Assembly (NCBI GenBank): GCA_012510445.1 | Contig: JAAZIA010000045.1 | Location: 1-64,000 of the forward strand | Direction of reading: 5' to 3' | DNA: 64,000 bases | DNA from: Bacteroidales bacterium | Lineage (GTDB): Bacteria; Bacteroidota; Bacteroidia; Bacteroidales; UBA932 | Part shown: one piece after another, positions 39,483-47,875 of the stretch | Layout of the letters: every line of letters begins with the position of its first letter | Position numbering within the stretch: the first letter of the stretch is position 1 | The notes under the pieces: model-generated | Seen by the model: the letters and a program-made list of their open reading frames with translations, nothing else | Told to the model about the DNA's origin: nothing | Databases searched by the model: none | Translations under genes and position numbers: made by a program

Positions 39483-40629
39483 TTTTTCTTTGGCCGGATT
39501 TTCTTCTTTTGTTTCTGCCCTTACTCTTACTCTTGCTTTTCTTATCAAAACGCGTGATGCTCTCTTCTCCTGCTGAGGATCTGAAATTGTTCTTTTCCTC
39601 TATGGCCTTATCTTTGATGCGGAGCGAAGGTACTTTTTCTCCTTTGTTGTTGGCGGCCAACATCTCTTTTACTTTTTTGGCAGGTACCGGCTGCATATTG
39701 GCCATGCTTTGTTTGTCGTAGCTAAACCACATAGTACCTTTAAGCACATCTGTCTTAACAAGATAAATGAGGCCGTCTTCTGTTTCTATGGGATGGGTAA
39801 CTTCCGGAATTTCTTTTAAAGCATCTATGTAAACAGGAGTCTCGTAATCTATGCAGCATTTAAGCTTGGAACATTGGCCTGCCAACTTTTGCGGATTTAA
39901 AGAAAGGTCTTGAATTCGGGCTGCTTGTGTAGTGACAGAATTAAAATCTGCCATCCAGCGACTGCAACACAATTCCCGTCCGCAAACTCCAATGCCGCCA
40001 ATCAATCCGGCTTCTTGACGCGCACCAAATTGCCTCATTTCTATACGAATACAAAACTCAGAGGCAAACAACTTAATGAGCTTTCTGAAATCAATCCTTT
40101 CGTCTGCGATGTAATAGAAAATGGCTTTGGTTCCGTCTCCTTGGAATTCCACATCTCCAATTTTCATTTGCAAATTCTCCGAGGCTGCAATTTGTCGTGC
40201 ACGAATCATCACCTGATATTCTCTGGCAATGGCCTCTTGCCATTTTTCAAGGTCCAGCAGTTTGGCTTTCCTGTAAATTTTTTTGAACTCGTATGTTTCC
40301 GGATTCAAGTTGTGGCGTTTCATCTGTTTTAAAACAAGAGGACCTGCCAAGTCTATAAACCCAATATCATGTCCCGTAGTCGCTTCTACGGCAACCAGGT
40401 CGCCTACCTTTAAGGGCATTTGGGAAGCGTTTCGGTAATATCCTTTATGGGTATTTTTAAAGCGCACCTCAAACAGATCGTCACACTTAGGATCTTGTAA
40501 GCCTTCCAGCCAATCATAGGTGGCCAGTTTGCTGCAACTCTGTGTCATATCACACCTAAGGTCTCCCATAGGTGTTCTTTCCACCAGGCATCCGCGTGAA
40601 CAATCGTATACTATATTTTTAGTTTCCAT
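39472..40629 (-). CDS. ricT: PSP1 domain protein RicT
   Basis: 385 aa; GIGVCGRELCCSRWMADFNSVT...QKLAGQCSKLKCCIDYE Cys motifs. Confidence 0.9.
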   Translation of the reverse strand: METKNIVYDCSRGCLVERTPMGDLRCDMTQSCSKLATYDWLEGLQDPKCDDLFEVRFKNTHKGYYRNASQMPLKVGDLVAVEATTGHDIGFIDLAGPLVLKQMKRHNLNPETYEFKKIYRKAKLLDLEKWQEAIAREYQVMIRARQIAASENLQMKIGDVEFQGDGTKAIFYYIADERIDFRKLIKLFASEFCIRIEMRQFGARQEAGLIGGIGVCGRELCCSRWMADFNSVTTQAARIQDLSLNPQKLAGQCSKLKCCIDYETPVYIDALKEIPEVTHPIETEDGLIYLVKTDVLKGTMWFSYDKQSMANMQPVPAKKVKEMLAANNKGEKVPSLRIKDKAIEEKNNFRSSAGEESITRFDKKSKSKSKGRNKRRKSGQRKNVS

Positions 40630-40640
40630 GAGTCTGTTGT

Positions 40641-41606
40641 CTATCTCTGCAAAGATAGGAAAAAGTCAAAAGCCAGTGAACAGAAGAGTATTCTTGAGTT
40701 TACGTTGCGCTCCAGCCTTAAGGCTGCTGTATTTAACCGATCACATACGCTGGTGAAGAAAGTATCCGACATACGGTCTGCGTATCGTTGTGCTTTGGTT
40801 TGCCGGGCAGGGTCTACCCAAGCCAGTGAGGGAACCCCAAGAAAGACCATATAATATTGTCGGAGAATTTGCAGCGCATAGCTAATGAATTTCTTTTGTT
40901 CTTCTCGTCCCAAGTTAGCCATTTCTTCTGCCCAGTCAATAATACCGGCAGGCTTTCCGGCTAGGCACAAGTCCAGTAATTTTTCAAGTTGCATATACCC
41001 CTCATCGGAAGGAGGAATTTGCCCGGCGGGAGGTACCTGAATATGCATGCAACGGCTCCTTATGGTAGGAAGCAATTGATCCGGTCTGTGACTTACCAGC
41101 AGAAAGTATGTTCCCGGGGAGGGCTCTTCTAAAATCTTCAGCAACTTGTTGGCTGCTGCCGGATGCATACGTTCGGGCAACCAAATAAGAATTACCCTGG
41201 ATCCTCCTTCAAAAGGCTTGTATTTAAGTTTATGTAATAGGTTGGCTGCCTCGGCCACTCCAATGAGTCCCTGTTTGTTTTCTATATCAATTTTTTTGTA
41301 CCATTCCTGTTCCGTTATCAGACTGTTTTCAAGCAAGGCTTCTCGCCACAAGCTTAAAAAATCATCCGTTACAGGAGCCCTGCCGGCAGGTACGGCAGCC
41401 GAACGATTTACCGGAACAACAAAATGAAAGTCGGGGTGAACAAAATTATGGGTTTTACGGCATGCGTCACATGTCCCACAAGCTGTATTTTTACCTTCTT
41501 TATGGGAACAAAGGATGTATTTAGCCAGCGAGAGGGCCTGCGGTAAAGCACCTGAGCCCTCTTCTGCACTAAATAATATAGCGTGAGACAAATTGCCTAT
41601 TCGCAC
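40641..41606 (-). CDS. holB: DNA polymerase III delta' subunit
   Basis: 321 aa; CGTCDACRKTHNFVHPDFHFVVP, KLLKILEEPSPGTYFLLVSHRPDQLLPTIRSRC. Confidence 0.92.
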   Translation of the reverse strand: MRIGNLSHAILFSAEEGSGALPQALSLAKYILCSHKEGKNTACGTCDACRKTHNFVHPDFHFVVPVNRSAAVPAGRAPVTDDFLSLWREALLENSLITEQEWYKKIDIENKQGLIGVAEAANLLHKLKYKPFEGGSRVILIWLPERMHPAAANKLLKILEEPSPGTYFLLVSHRPDQLLPTIRSRCMHIQVPPAGQIPPSDEGYMQLEKLLDLCLAGKPAGIIDWAEEMANLGREEQKKFISYALQILRQYYMVFLGVPSLAWVDPARQTKAQRYADRMSDTFFTSVCDRLNTAALRLERNVNSRILFCSLAFDFFLSLQR

Positions 41607-42544
41607 TTCAGTTCTGTTTTGATCTTGTATTCTGCGATGGATTTAAAGTTGGGATCGTTTAGTATTTTCTTGTAATAGGTACAAGCGTTTGCTTTGTCTC
41701 CTAAGCCTTCATACACAACGGCCAAACGGTAATATGTAGTGTTAATGTCTTTGGCATTGAGGTCTGCATTCATAACCTTTTCCCATGAGGTAAGAGCTTG
41801 TGGGAAACGTTTCAGTTCCATGGCAGCCAAGCCCAACAATTTGTTGGCCTGTACATTGTCTGCAAATTCGGCAGCTTTTAAAGAAGCTTCGTATACTTGT
41901 TCCCATTCTTTATTTTTCTGTGCCCCAACAGCTTGTCTTAAGAAAATGGAAGCCAACAACCGATTAGCATTGGCTTCTTGTCCCAATTGTGCGGCGTTTT
42001 GTAAAGCCGCAATGGCATTTTCTTCTTGTCCGCTGTTGGCGAAAGCTTGTCCCAGGCGCAGGCAGGCAATACCGTTGGAAGGATCCAGCTCAAGTACTTT
42101 GTTGTAGTTTTCAATAGCGTTTTCAAAATCTTTCTTTCCAAAAGCTTCGTTAGCTATAATGTAATACACTTTAGACTTAAGGTCGTTTACTTCTTCCGGA
42201 ATACCTCCTTGACCGTATGCAAAAGCCGTTTCTGCTGCTTTGTCCAGAAAAGGAAGCGATTCCAAACCTTTTCCACCGGCAGCCAGTTCTTTGGCATGGC
42301 GTAAATACAATTGAGGGATGAGGTTTTTACAATCTGTCACCACAGAAATACCGTCTTCACCCAAGGCATTACCCAAGTCAAGAGCACGGTTTAAATGTTC
42401 AATAGCAGTGACATAATTACCTTCTTGTGCGGCTGTTGCTCCCAGGTTATACGCTTCAATGGCATCGTTAAGGTCTTGTGCCTGCAAAAAACCTGTGCAA
42501 GCGACCACAAGCAAGGTGGCAAATAAAATCCTGATTTTTTTCAT
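41597..42544 (-). CDS. TPR-repeat exported protein
   Basis: 315 aa; signal peptide and several TPR motifs (FENAIENYNKVLELDPSNGIACLRLGQAFANSG). Confidence 0.85.
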   Translation of the reverse strand: MKKIRILFATLLVVACTGFLQAQDLNDAIEAYNLGATAAQEGNYVTAIEHLNRALDLGNALGEDGISVVTDCKNLIPQLYLRHAKELAAGGKGLESLPFLDKAAETAFAYGQGGIPEEVNDLKSKVYYIIANEAFGKKDFENAIENYNKVLELDPSNGIACLRLGQAFANSGQEENAIAALQNAAQLGQEANANRLLASIFLRQAVGAQKNKEWEQVYEASLKAAEFADNVQANKLLGLAAMELKRFPQALTSWEKVMNADLNAKDINTTYYRLAVVYEGLGDKANACTYYKKILNDPNFKSIAEYKIKTELKCE

Positions 42545-42597
42545 TTTTCGTTACCTTAATTTTTGTAAGAGTTATAATTAACTGTTTTTCAAACCAA

Positions 42598-42625
42598 CAA
42601 AGGTAGAGCTTTTTTTATACCTTTG
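42598..42625. promoter_or_regulatory. Divergent paired -7 elements (CAAAGGTA-N12-TACCTTTG)
   Basis: Between the TPR protein and the M16-like gene. Confidence 0.7.
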
Positions 42626-42653
42626 CAATGGAACCAACTGTAATTTTTAGGAT

Positions 42654-45125
42654 ATGAAATGGCGTAGTCTGTTTGCGGGATTGATTCTTTTTGTAGGGGC
42701 AGCAAGTGCCTGCCCGGCGTGGGGATCTTCTGCAGTACCATTAGATGGAAATTTTCGTACCGGTCAACTAGCCAATGGACTTACGTACTTTATTCAAGTC
42801 AATGATCTACCCAAAGGACAAATGCACTTTGCTTTGGTTCAAAAACCAGTAAGAAAACCTTTTTACCGGCAAGTGCTTCTCTCTCCTTCTCATGTAAAAG
42901 AAGGAGTAGCTCAAATGGAAAGGGTGCTCAGAGAACAGTTGATTACTTCTCCTAAACAATACAGGCCCCACCTGATGGGTGTCATTATAATAGGTGCGTT
43001 CCATGCAGATTCTGTAGAGTCTTTGGTACGTACCCGGCTAAGTGATTTGCCGGCCACAGTGGATGTTATGCAGGCCCAGAAAGTGCCCGATGGAGCAGAC
43101 TCTGCTTTTGCTGCTAAAGCTTTTTCTGCCACACCCTTGCCTCCTGTTTGGCAGGATGGGTGTTATCGTATGGAAATTTCATTCCCCATTCCCGCACTTT
43201 CCAGAGAGCTGCGTGCAGGAAATGAGTTTTTTGTTATGGATTTCCTAAGGCATGTCATGCTCTATGCGGCTAAGGGGCCTTTGACGTATCCGGCCCAAGT
43301 TTATGCTCATAGGGATATGGTTTGGGCAGCCCGCGTTCACCCGGACAGCCTGACAGAGGCATTCAGCCGTCTGGCTCGGGAGTGTGTACGACTGGCGCGA
43401 AGCGGGGTTTCACAGGAGATGTTTGATTTGGCCGGGGAAGATTACCTGCGTAGGGAAACGTGGCGCTATAAAAACAGTAAGGTACGTACCAACCGTTTTA
43501 TAGAACAAGAATGTATACGCCATTTTTTTGACGGAACGCCTATGGCACAAGCTGCCTGGAGGTATGGATTTGTAAGTCGTATGGTGCCTTATGTTACCCT
43601 TAACCACGTCAACCAATATATAAGAGGGATACTTCTTTCTTCAGAACCCGGTATTTTTCTTTACCCGGCCACAAGTGCGGCCGACAGCCTGATGACCCCT
43701 ATAGAGTACCTTCCCGCAGCGTTGCAAGAGGAAAGGGTTCGCTTAGAAGAGGAGCTTGCCGGAATATCCTTTCCCTTTGAAGAGGATCGGCTTATGGAAC
43801 TCTCGGAAAGGATTTTGGATATTGACCTAAGGTTGCAACTGGATAGTTTACAGCGCAGCCAGGTGATTCCGGTTATAGATGCAGACAGTCTGCAAGCATT
43901 ATACAGTAAGGTAAGGTATACGCAAGACAGACCGTTTGTACCGGAGGATATTTCTGTTTCCGAGGATTTGTTACATAGTGGAGAAGTATTGCGCTGTATT
44001 CCTGTGGCGCACCACGATGTTTCTGTATGGCAGCTTTCCGGAGGTTCACTTTTGTATGTACGTCCCGATACTTTGCAACAAGGCAGAATATACTTTGCCG
44101 CTGTAGAAAAAGATCCTATCGCATTTTCATCTTACGTGCCCGGAGAAGGGTTCCGTAAGTATTCCGGACCGCTTTTGTGGAAACAAACTACACAAGGGTT
44201 GTTATTATACAATACTACCACTCCGGATTCTTTACATACGTTTTTACAAGAAGTGGCACGGCAAATAGAGAAAATAACAAGAAACCGGGAATATCGGCAA
44301 GGTATGTGGAGCGAAAGAGAAAAACACATACAGTCTGCCAGAAACTTATCCCGCAACCTGTTGCTTGACAGTTTACGCGTGATGCTTTTTGAAGACCGCT
44401 CACCCGGGAAAGATGCCGTACCCAAAGGGTTTGATTTTATTTGTACCGGAGATGTTCCCACAGACTCTCTGTTATCATGGGCAGAAAAATACCTGGCCGG
44501 TATTCTGTGTACAAAAGGACATACTCGGGAGCCTGTTGCACAAGGCGAGGGCATACGTAGGGGTATGCACAATCAAATCATTCCTTTTCCTAATCCGGCT
44601 GCAGAAAGCAAGGCCGCACGTCTCTACTCGGGCCCTTGTCCTTATACACTAGAACAATATGTCTTGTTGCAGATGCTGGAAAGGCTGGTAGAACAAAGCA
44701 CAGACGGTGCTGTATCTATTCAGTCTTCTTTGGAATATCATCCGCGTGGTCATTACTTCTTCTATATGGGCTTTTCCTCCGATGCCAGAGATCTGGCGTA
44801 CAATCGGCACCGGCTGGATCAAATTCTGGCCAACCTGGCAGCTTTTGGCCCCACACAAGAGCAATTGGAAAAAGCACGTCACTCCCTATTGGTAGAATAC
44901 AAAGAGAACCAACTGGATGCTGCCTGGCATTGCCGTATGCTGGTTGGGTACAGCCGTAGTGGAAGGGATTTTGTGACAGGGTATGGTAACATGCTTCAAC
45001 AAATAGATACTGCTATGGTGAGGGATTTTGTAAGGCAAATTATGGAATACGGAAACGCGGCTTCATTGGTGCTATCGGGTGCAACAAATGAAAGGGAGCA
45101 TACGTCTTATGTAAAAAATCCGTAA
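42654..45125 (+). CDS. M16 (insulinase-like) peptidase homologue lacking HxxEH; probable pseudopeptidase
   Basis: 823 aa; N-terminal LANGLTYFIQVNDLPKGQMHFALVQK typical of Bacteroidetes M16, but no HxxEH anywhere in the translation. Confidence 0.75.
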   Translation: MKWRSLFAGLILFVGAASACPAWGSSAVPLDGNFRTGQLANGLTYFIQVNDLPKGQMHFALVQKPVRKPFYRQVLLSPSHVKEGVAQMERVLREQLITSPKQYRPHLMGVIIIGAFHADSVESLVRTRLSDLPATVDVMQAQKVPDGADSAFAAKAFSATPLPPVWQDGCYRMEISFPIPALSRELRAGNEFFVMDFLRHVMLYAAKGPLTYPAQVYAHRDMVWAARVHPDSLTEAFSRLARECVRLARSGVSQEMFDLAGEDYLRRETWRYKNSKVRTNRFIEQECIRHFFDGTPMAQAAWRYGFVSRMVPYVTLNHVNQYIRGILLSSEPGIFLYPATSAADSLMTPIEYLPAALQEERVRLEEELAGISFPFEEDRLMELSERILDIDLRLQLDSLQRSQVIPVIDADSLQALYSKVRYTQDRPFVPEDISVSEDLLHSGEVLRCIPVAHHDVSVWQLSGGSLLYVRPDTLQQGRIYFAAVEKDPIAFSSYVPGEGFRKYSGPLLWKQTTQGLLLYNTTTPDSLHTFLQEVARQIEKITRNREYRQGMWSEREKHIQSARNLSRNLLLDSLRVMLFEDRSPGKDAVPKGFDFICTGDVPTDSLLSWAEKYLAGILCTKGHTREPVAQGEGIRRGMHNQIIPFPNPAAESKAARLYSGPCPYTLEQYVLLQMLERLVEQSTDGAVSIQSSLEYHPRGHYFFYMGFSSDARDLAYNRHRLDQILANLAAFGPTQEQLEKARHSLLVEYKENQLDAAWHCRMLVGYSRSGRDFVTGYGNMLQQIDTAMVRDFVRQIMEYGNAASLVLSGATNEREHTSYVKNP

Positions 45126-45165
45126 CTTGCACCTCCTTAATGTGACTTTGAAAAATAAGAAACTT

Positions 45166-47733
45166 ATGTTACGCCATTTCATACAACGGATGAACTCTCC
45201 ACTAGCTAGGGTAACCCTTCTTTTTCTTGCCTTTCTTTTGAGCGCATGTATAAAGCCCGGGAGTGATGAGATCTTGGTAACTCCGTACACTAAGATAGAT
45301 TTCCCCGCATCAGGAGAAACGAGCGATTTTGCTATTTCTTCCAATTTTCTTTGGACTATTGAAATATCAGATACTTGGGTTACTATAAATCCCATGAGGG
45401 GATACGGAGACCGTAATGTAACGGTTACGGCTGCACCCAATACAAACCTTGCTGCCCGTGAAGCTACTTTTACCATTTCCGGAGAAAAAGCCGTAAGAGA
45501 AATAACCGTCACGCAAAAAGGAGAGACTCCGCAGCTTACGTTAGACAGTATGCAAAAAACAGTACAAGCTGCCGGAGATACGGTCTCTGTGGGAGTAACT
45601 ACCAATTTGGAGTTGCAAGTGACTCCGGATCAGGGATGGATTTCCTTTACAGAAACACGGACCGTTACCACAACACGTTACGTATTTACTGTGGAACCCA
45701 ATACGTTGCTGGAAGCCAGACAGGGAAGCGTTCTCTTTAAACAAAAAGACGGTTCGCTTTCTGCCGTACTTAGGATAACACAAGACGCAGAAGCACCCGG
45801 TATAGAGGTAGAGACTAAAACAGTGACGGCTACAGCAGAAGGAGGAGCCTATAAAGTAACGGTGGTATCTAATATAGAGTGGGAAGCCACTACAGAAACG
45901 CCCTGGATAGACTTGACCGGAACAAAACTTATGCAGCCCAAAGATTGCGAGTTTACCGTAGCGCCAAACACACGGGTAGAAACAAGGGCAGGTACCATAT
46001 ATATTTGGGCACCGGAACATCCGCAACTGGGACAGACCATTGTAACCGTAACACAGGAAGGAGCAGAGCCTCTGGCAGAACTCACACCGCAAATCTTGGA
46101 AGACATTCCGGCGGAAGGCGGCATATATACCGTAACGGTAGAAACTAATTTTCATTGGCAAACAGACCTTTCCGAAACAGCCGGATGGGTAACCTGTGAA
46201 GAGCAGCCGAATGACCAACTGCGTATTACCATTGAAAAGAACGAAAGTGTACAGCCCAGGTCCACCACATTGGAGGTAGTGGAAAAAGGCGGTACCTATA
46301 AGAAGACACTCATTATAGAGCAACAAGCAGGAGAACGTTTTCTGGAGCTGCCCACACAGTCAAAAATGCCCCAAGCCTCTGCAGCGGGAGGGGTATTAGA
46401 GATTCCCATAACCTCTAATGTACCTTGGAAAGCCACTGTTTCTGAAACATGGTTGACTGTTATAGAAACCAAATCTAAAGAGACAACTATACTTACGTTG
46501 CAGGTAGATCCCAATGAACAAACAGAACCGCGCCAAGCTGCACTTACTGTTATTACAGAGGATCAATCTGAGATGCCTTTATTAGTAGCTCGCATCATAA
46601 GACAGGAAGGCGCGCAACCGCACATTACAGCACAAACCGATACGTTACAAGTTCCTTCTGCCGGCGGATTTTATGAAATTCCCGTACAGGCCAACGTTCC
46701 CTGGAAAATATTTACGTATCCTTCTTGGTTGGAAGACGTGCTTAGTGTAACTACGGAAAGACATGACGGAACCCTTTCTTTCACGGTACTTCCCAACAAA
46801 CAAACTGTTCCACGGTCTGCCAAAATTGAGTTGGTTTCTACAGACAACCGTTTGCGCACAGCACTTGTGATAGAACAAGCTCCCGAACAGGTGTTTGTAA
46901 ACGCCACCTTGGATGCTCCTGATTTTCTGCATAACGAAGGAGATGTATTTACCTTAGCCGTAGAGACTAATATACAGGCAGAGTATGTGCTGGAAGCTCC
47001 TTGGGTGGTTCAGAAAACAGTGAAAACCGAAGACAGAACCACTACCTGGACTTTTGAGGTTTTACCGGTGCCCACAGTAAACAGCCGAACGGCAGTAATA
47101 CAAATACGTAAAGTGGGTACAGAGCAGGTGTTTGCCACGTTCAAATTGACCCAACGCGGAGCACGCGTTGCCCAAAGGGATAGTTTGGCCCTAGTAAGTT
47201 TCTACAACAAAATGCATGGCGAAAATTGGAGAGACACCTATTTATGGATTATACAGCTTCCCGTAGATTCTTGGCCGGGGGTGGTGTTGGAAACAGCCGT
47301 ACGCAACGGAGCTCGTTACGTAAAGGAAATAAGTTTGCCTAATGCTCGTTTGCAAGGTTCCATAGGGGACGGACTGGAAACAGATCCGCTAGCAGTACTC
47401 AGTTACTTGGAAAAACTGGATTTATCCAACAACGAAAAGATAACCGGCTGGCTACCCCTGTCGTGGAGAAACTTAAACAATCTGGAAAAGTTAAACCTTG
47501 AAAGCTGCAACATTGGCAACTACATCCTTTTTGGGTACAACATCCCTGCGCAATATGCTACAGGGCTACGGAGCCTAAAATCTTTAGTCCTGAAAAACAA
47601 CTTGCTTAACGGAGAAATACCACGTGAACTTCTTGATCATCCGTATTTTGAAGAATGGGATTTTGAAAAGAACATACAACCGCAAAAAGGAAGCAACCTA
47701 TTGACTTTACCCCCAGGGTCGGAAGAACCCTGA
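45166..47733 (+). CDS. Lipoprotein with about seven BACON-like domains and a C-terminal LRR module
   Basis: Start trimmed to MLRHFIQRMNSPLARVTLLFLAFLLSAC (lipobox); repeated AEGG/AAGG...N.W...W motifs; LEKLDLSNNEKITGWLPLSWRNLNNLEKLNLESC. Confidence 0.85.
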   Translation: MLRHFIQRMNSPLARVTLLFLAFLLSACIKPGSDEILVTPYTKIDFPASGETSDFAISSNFLWTIEISDTWVTINPMRGYGDRNVTVTAAPNTNLAAREATFTISGEKAVREITVTQKGETPQLTLDSMQKTVQAAGDTVSVGVTTNLELQVTPDQGWISFTETRTVTTTRYVFTVEPNTLLEARQGSVLFKQKDGSLSAVLRITQDAEAPGIEVETKTVTATAEGGAYKVTVVSNIEWEATTETPWIDLTGTKLMQPKDCEFTVAPNTRVETRAGTIYIWAPEHPQLGQTIVTVTQEGAEPLAELTPQILEDIPAEGGIYTVTVETNFHWQTDLSETAGWVTCEEQPNDQLRITIEKNESVQPRSTTLEVVEKGGTYKKTLIIEQQAGERFLELPTQSKMPQASAAGGVLEIPITSNVPWKATVSETWLTVIETKSKETTILTLQVDPNEQTEPRQAALTVITEDQSEMPLLVARIIRQEGAQPHITAQTDTLQVPSAGGFYEIPVQANVPWKIFTYPSWLEDVLSVTTERHDGTLSFTVLPNKQTVPRSAKIELVSTDNRLRTALVIEQAPEQVFVNATLDAPDFLHNEGDVFTLAVETNIQAEYVLEAPWVVQKTVKTEDRTTTWTFEVLPVPTVNSRTAVIQIRKVGTEQVFATFKLTQRGARVAQRDSLALVSFYNKMHGENWRDTYLWIIQLPVDSWPGVVLETAVRNGARYVKEISLPNARLQGSIGDGLETDPLAVLSYLEKLDLSNNEKITGWLPLSWRNLNNLEKLNLESCNIGNYILFGYNIPAQYATGLRSLKSLVLKNNLLNGEIPRELLDHPYFEEWDFEKNIQPQKGSNLLTLPPGSEEP

Positions 47734-47745
47734 TTTCGCAGGGTT
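47726..47745 (+). terminator. Possible terminator hairpin after the BACON/LRR gene
   Basis: AACCCTG-atttcg-CAGGGTT; weak T-tract follows. Confidence 0.4.
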
Positions 47746-47771
47746 TCTAACAAGTTTTCAACAAAAATTAT

Positions 47772-47801
47772 TTTGCGGTTTCAAATTATCGTTTAACTTT
47801 G
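47772..47801 (+). promoter_or_regulatory. Promoter (-33 TTTG, -7 TAACTTTG) for the coiled-coil lipoprotein gene
   Basis: ttttgcggtttcaaattatcgtttaactttgc; about 75 nt upstream of the ATG. Confidence 0.65.
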
Positions 47802-47875
47802 CAATTATATATACCGTAACGGGAAACAGATAATTGATAACTATAAACTTTTGTTTAACTTAAAATTTTTAATGC

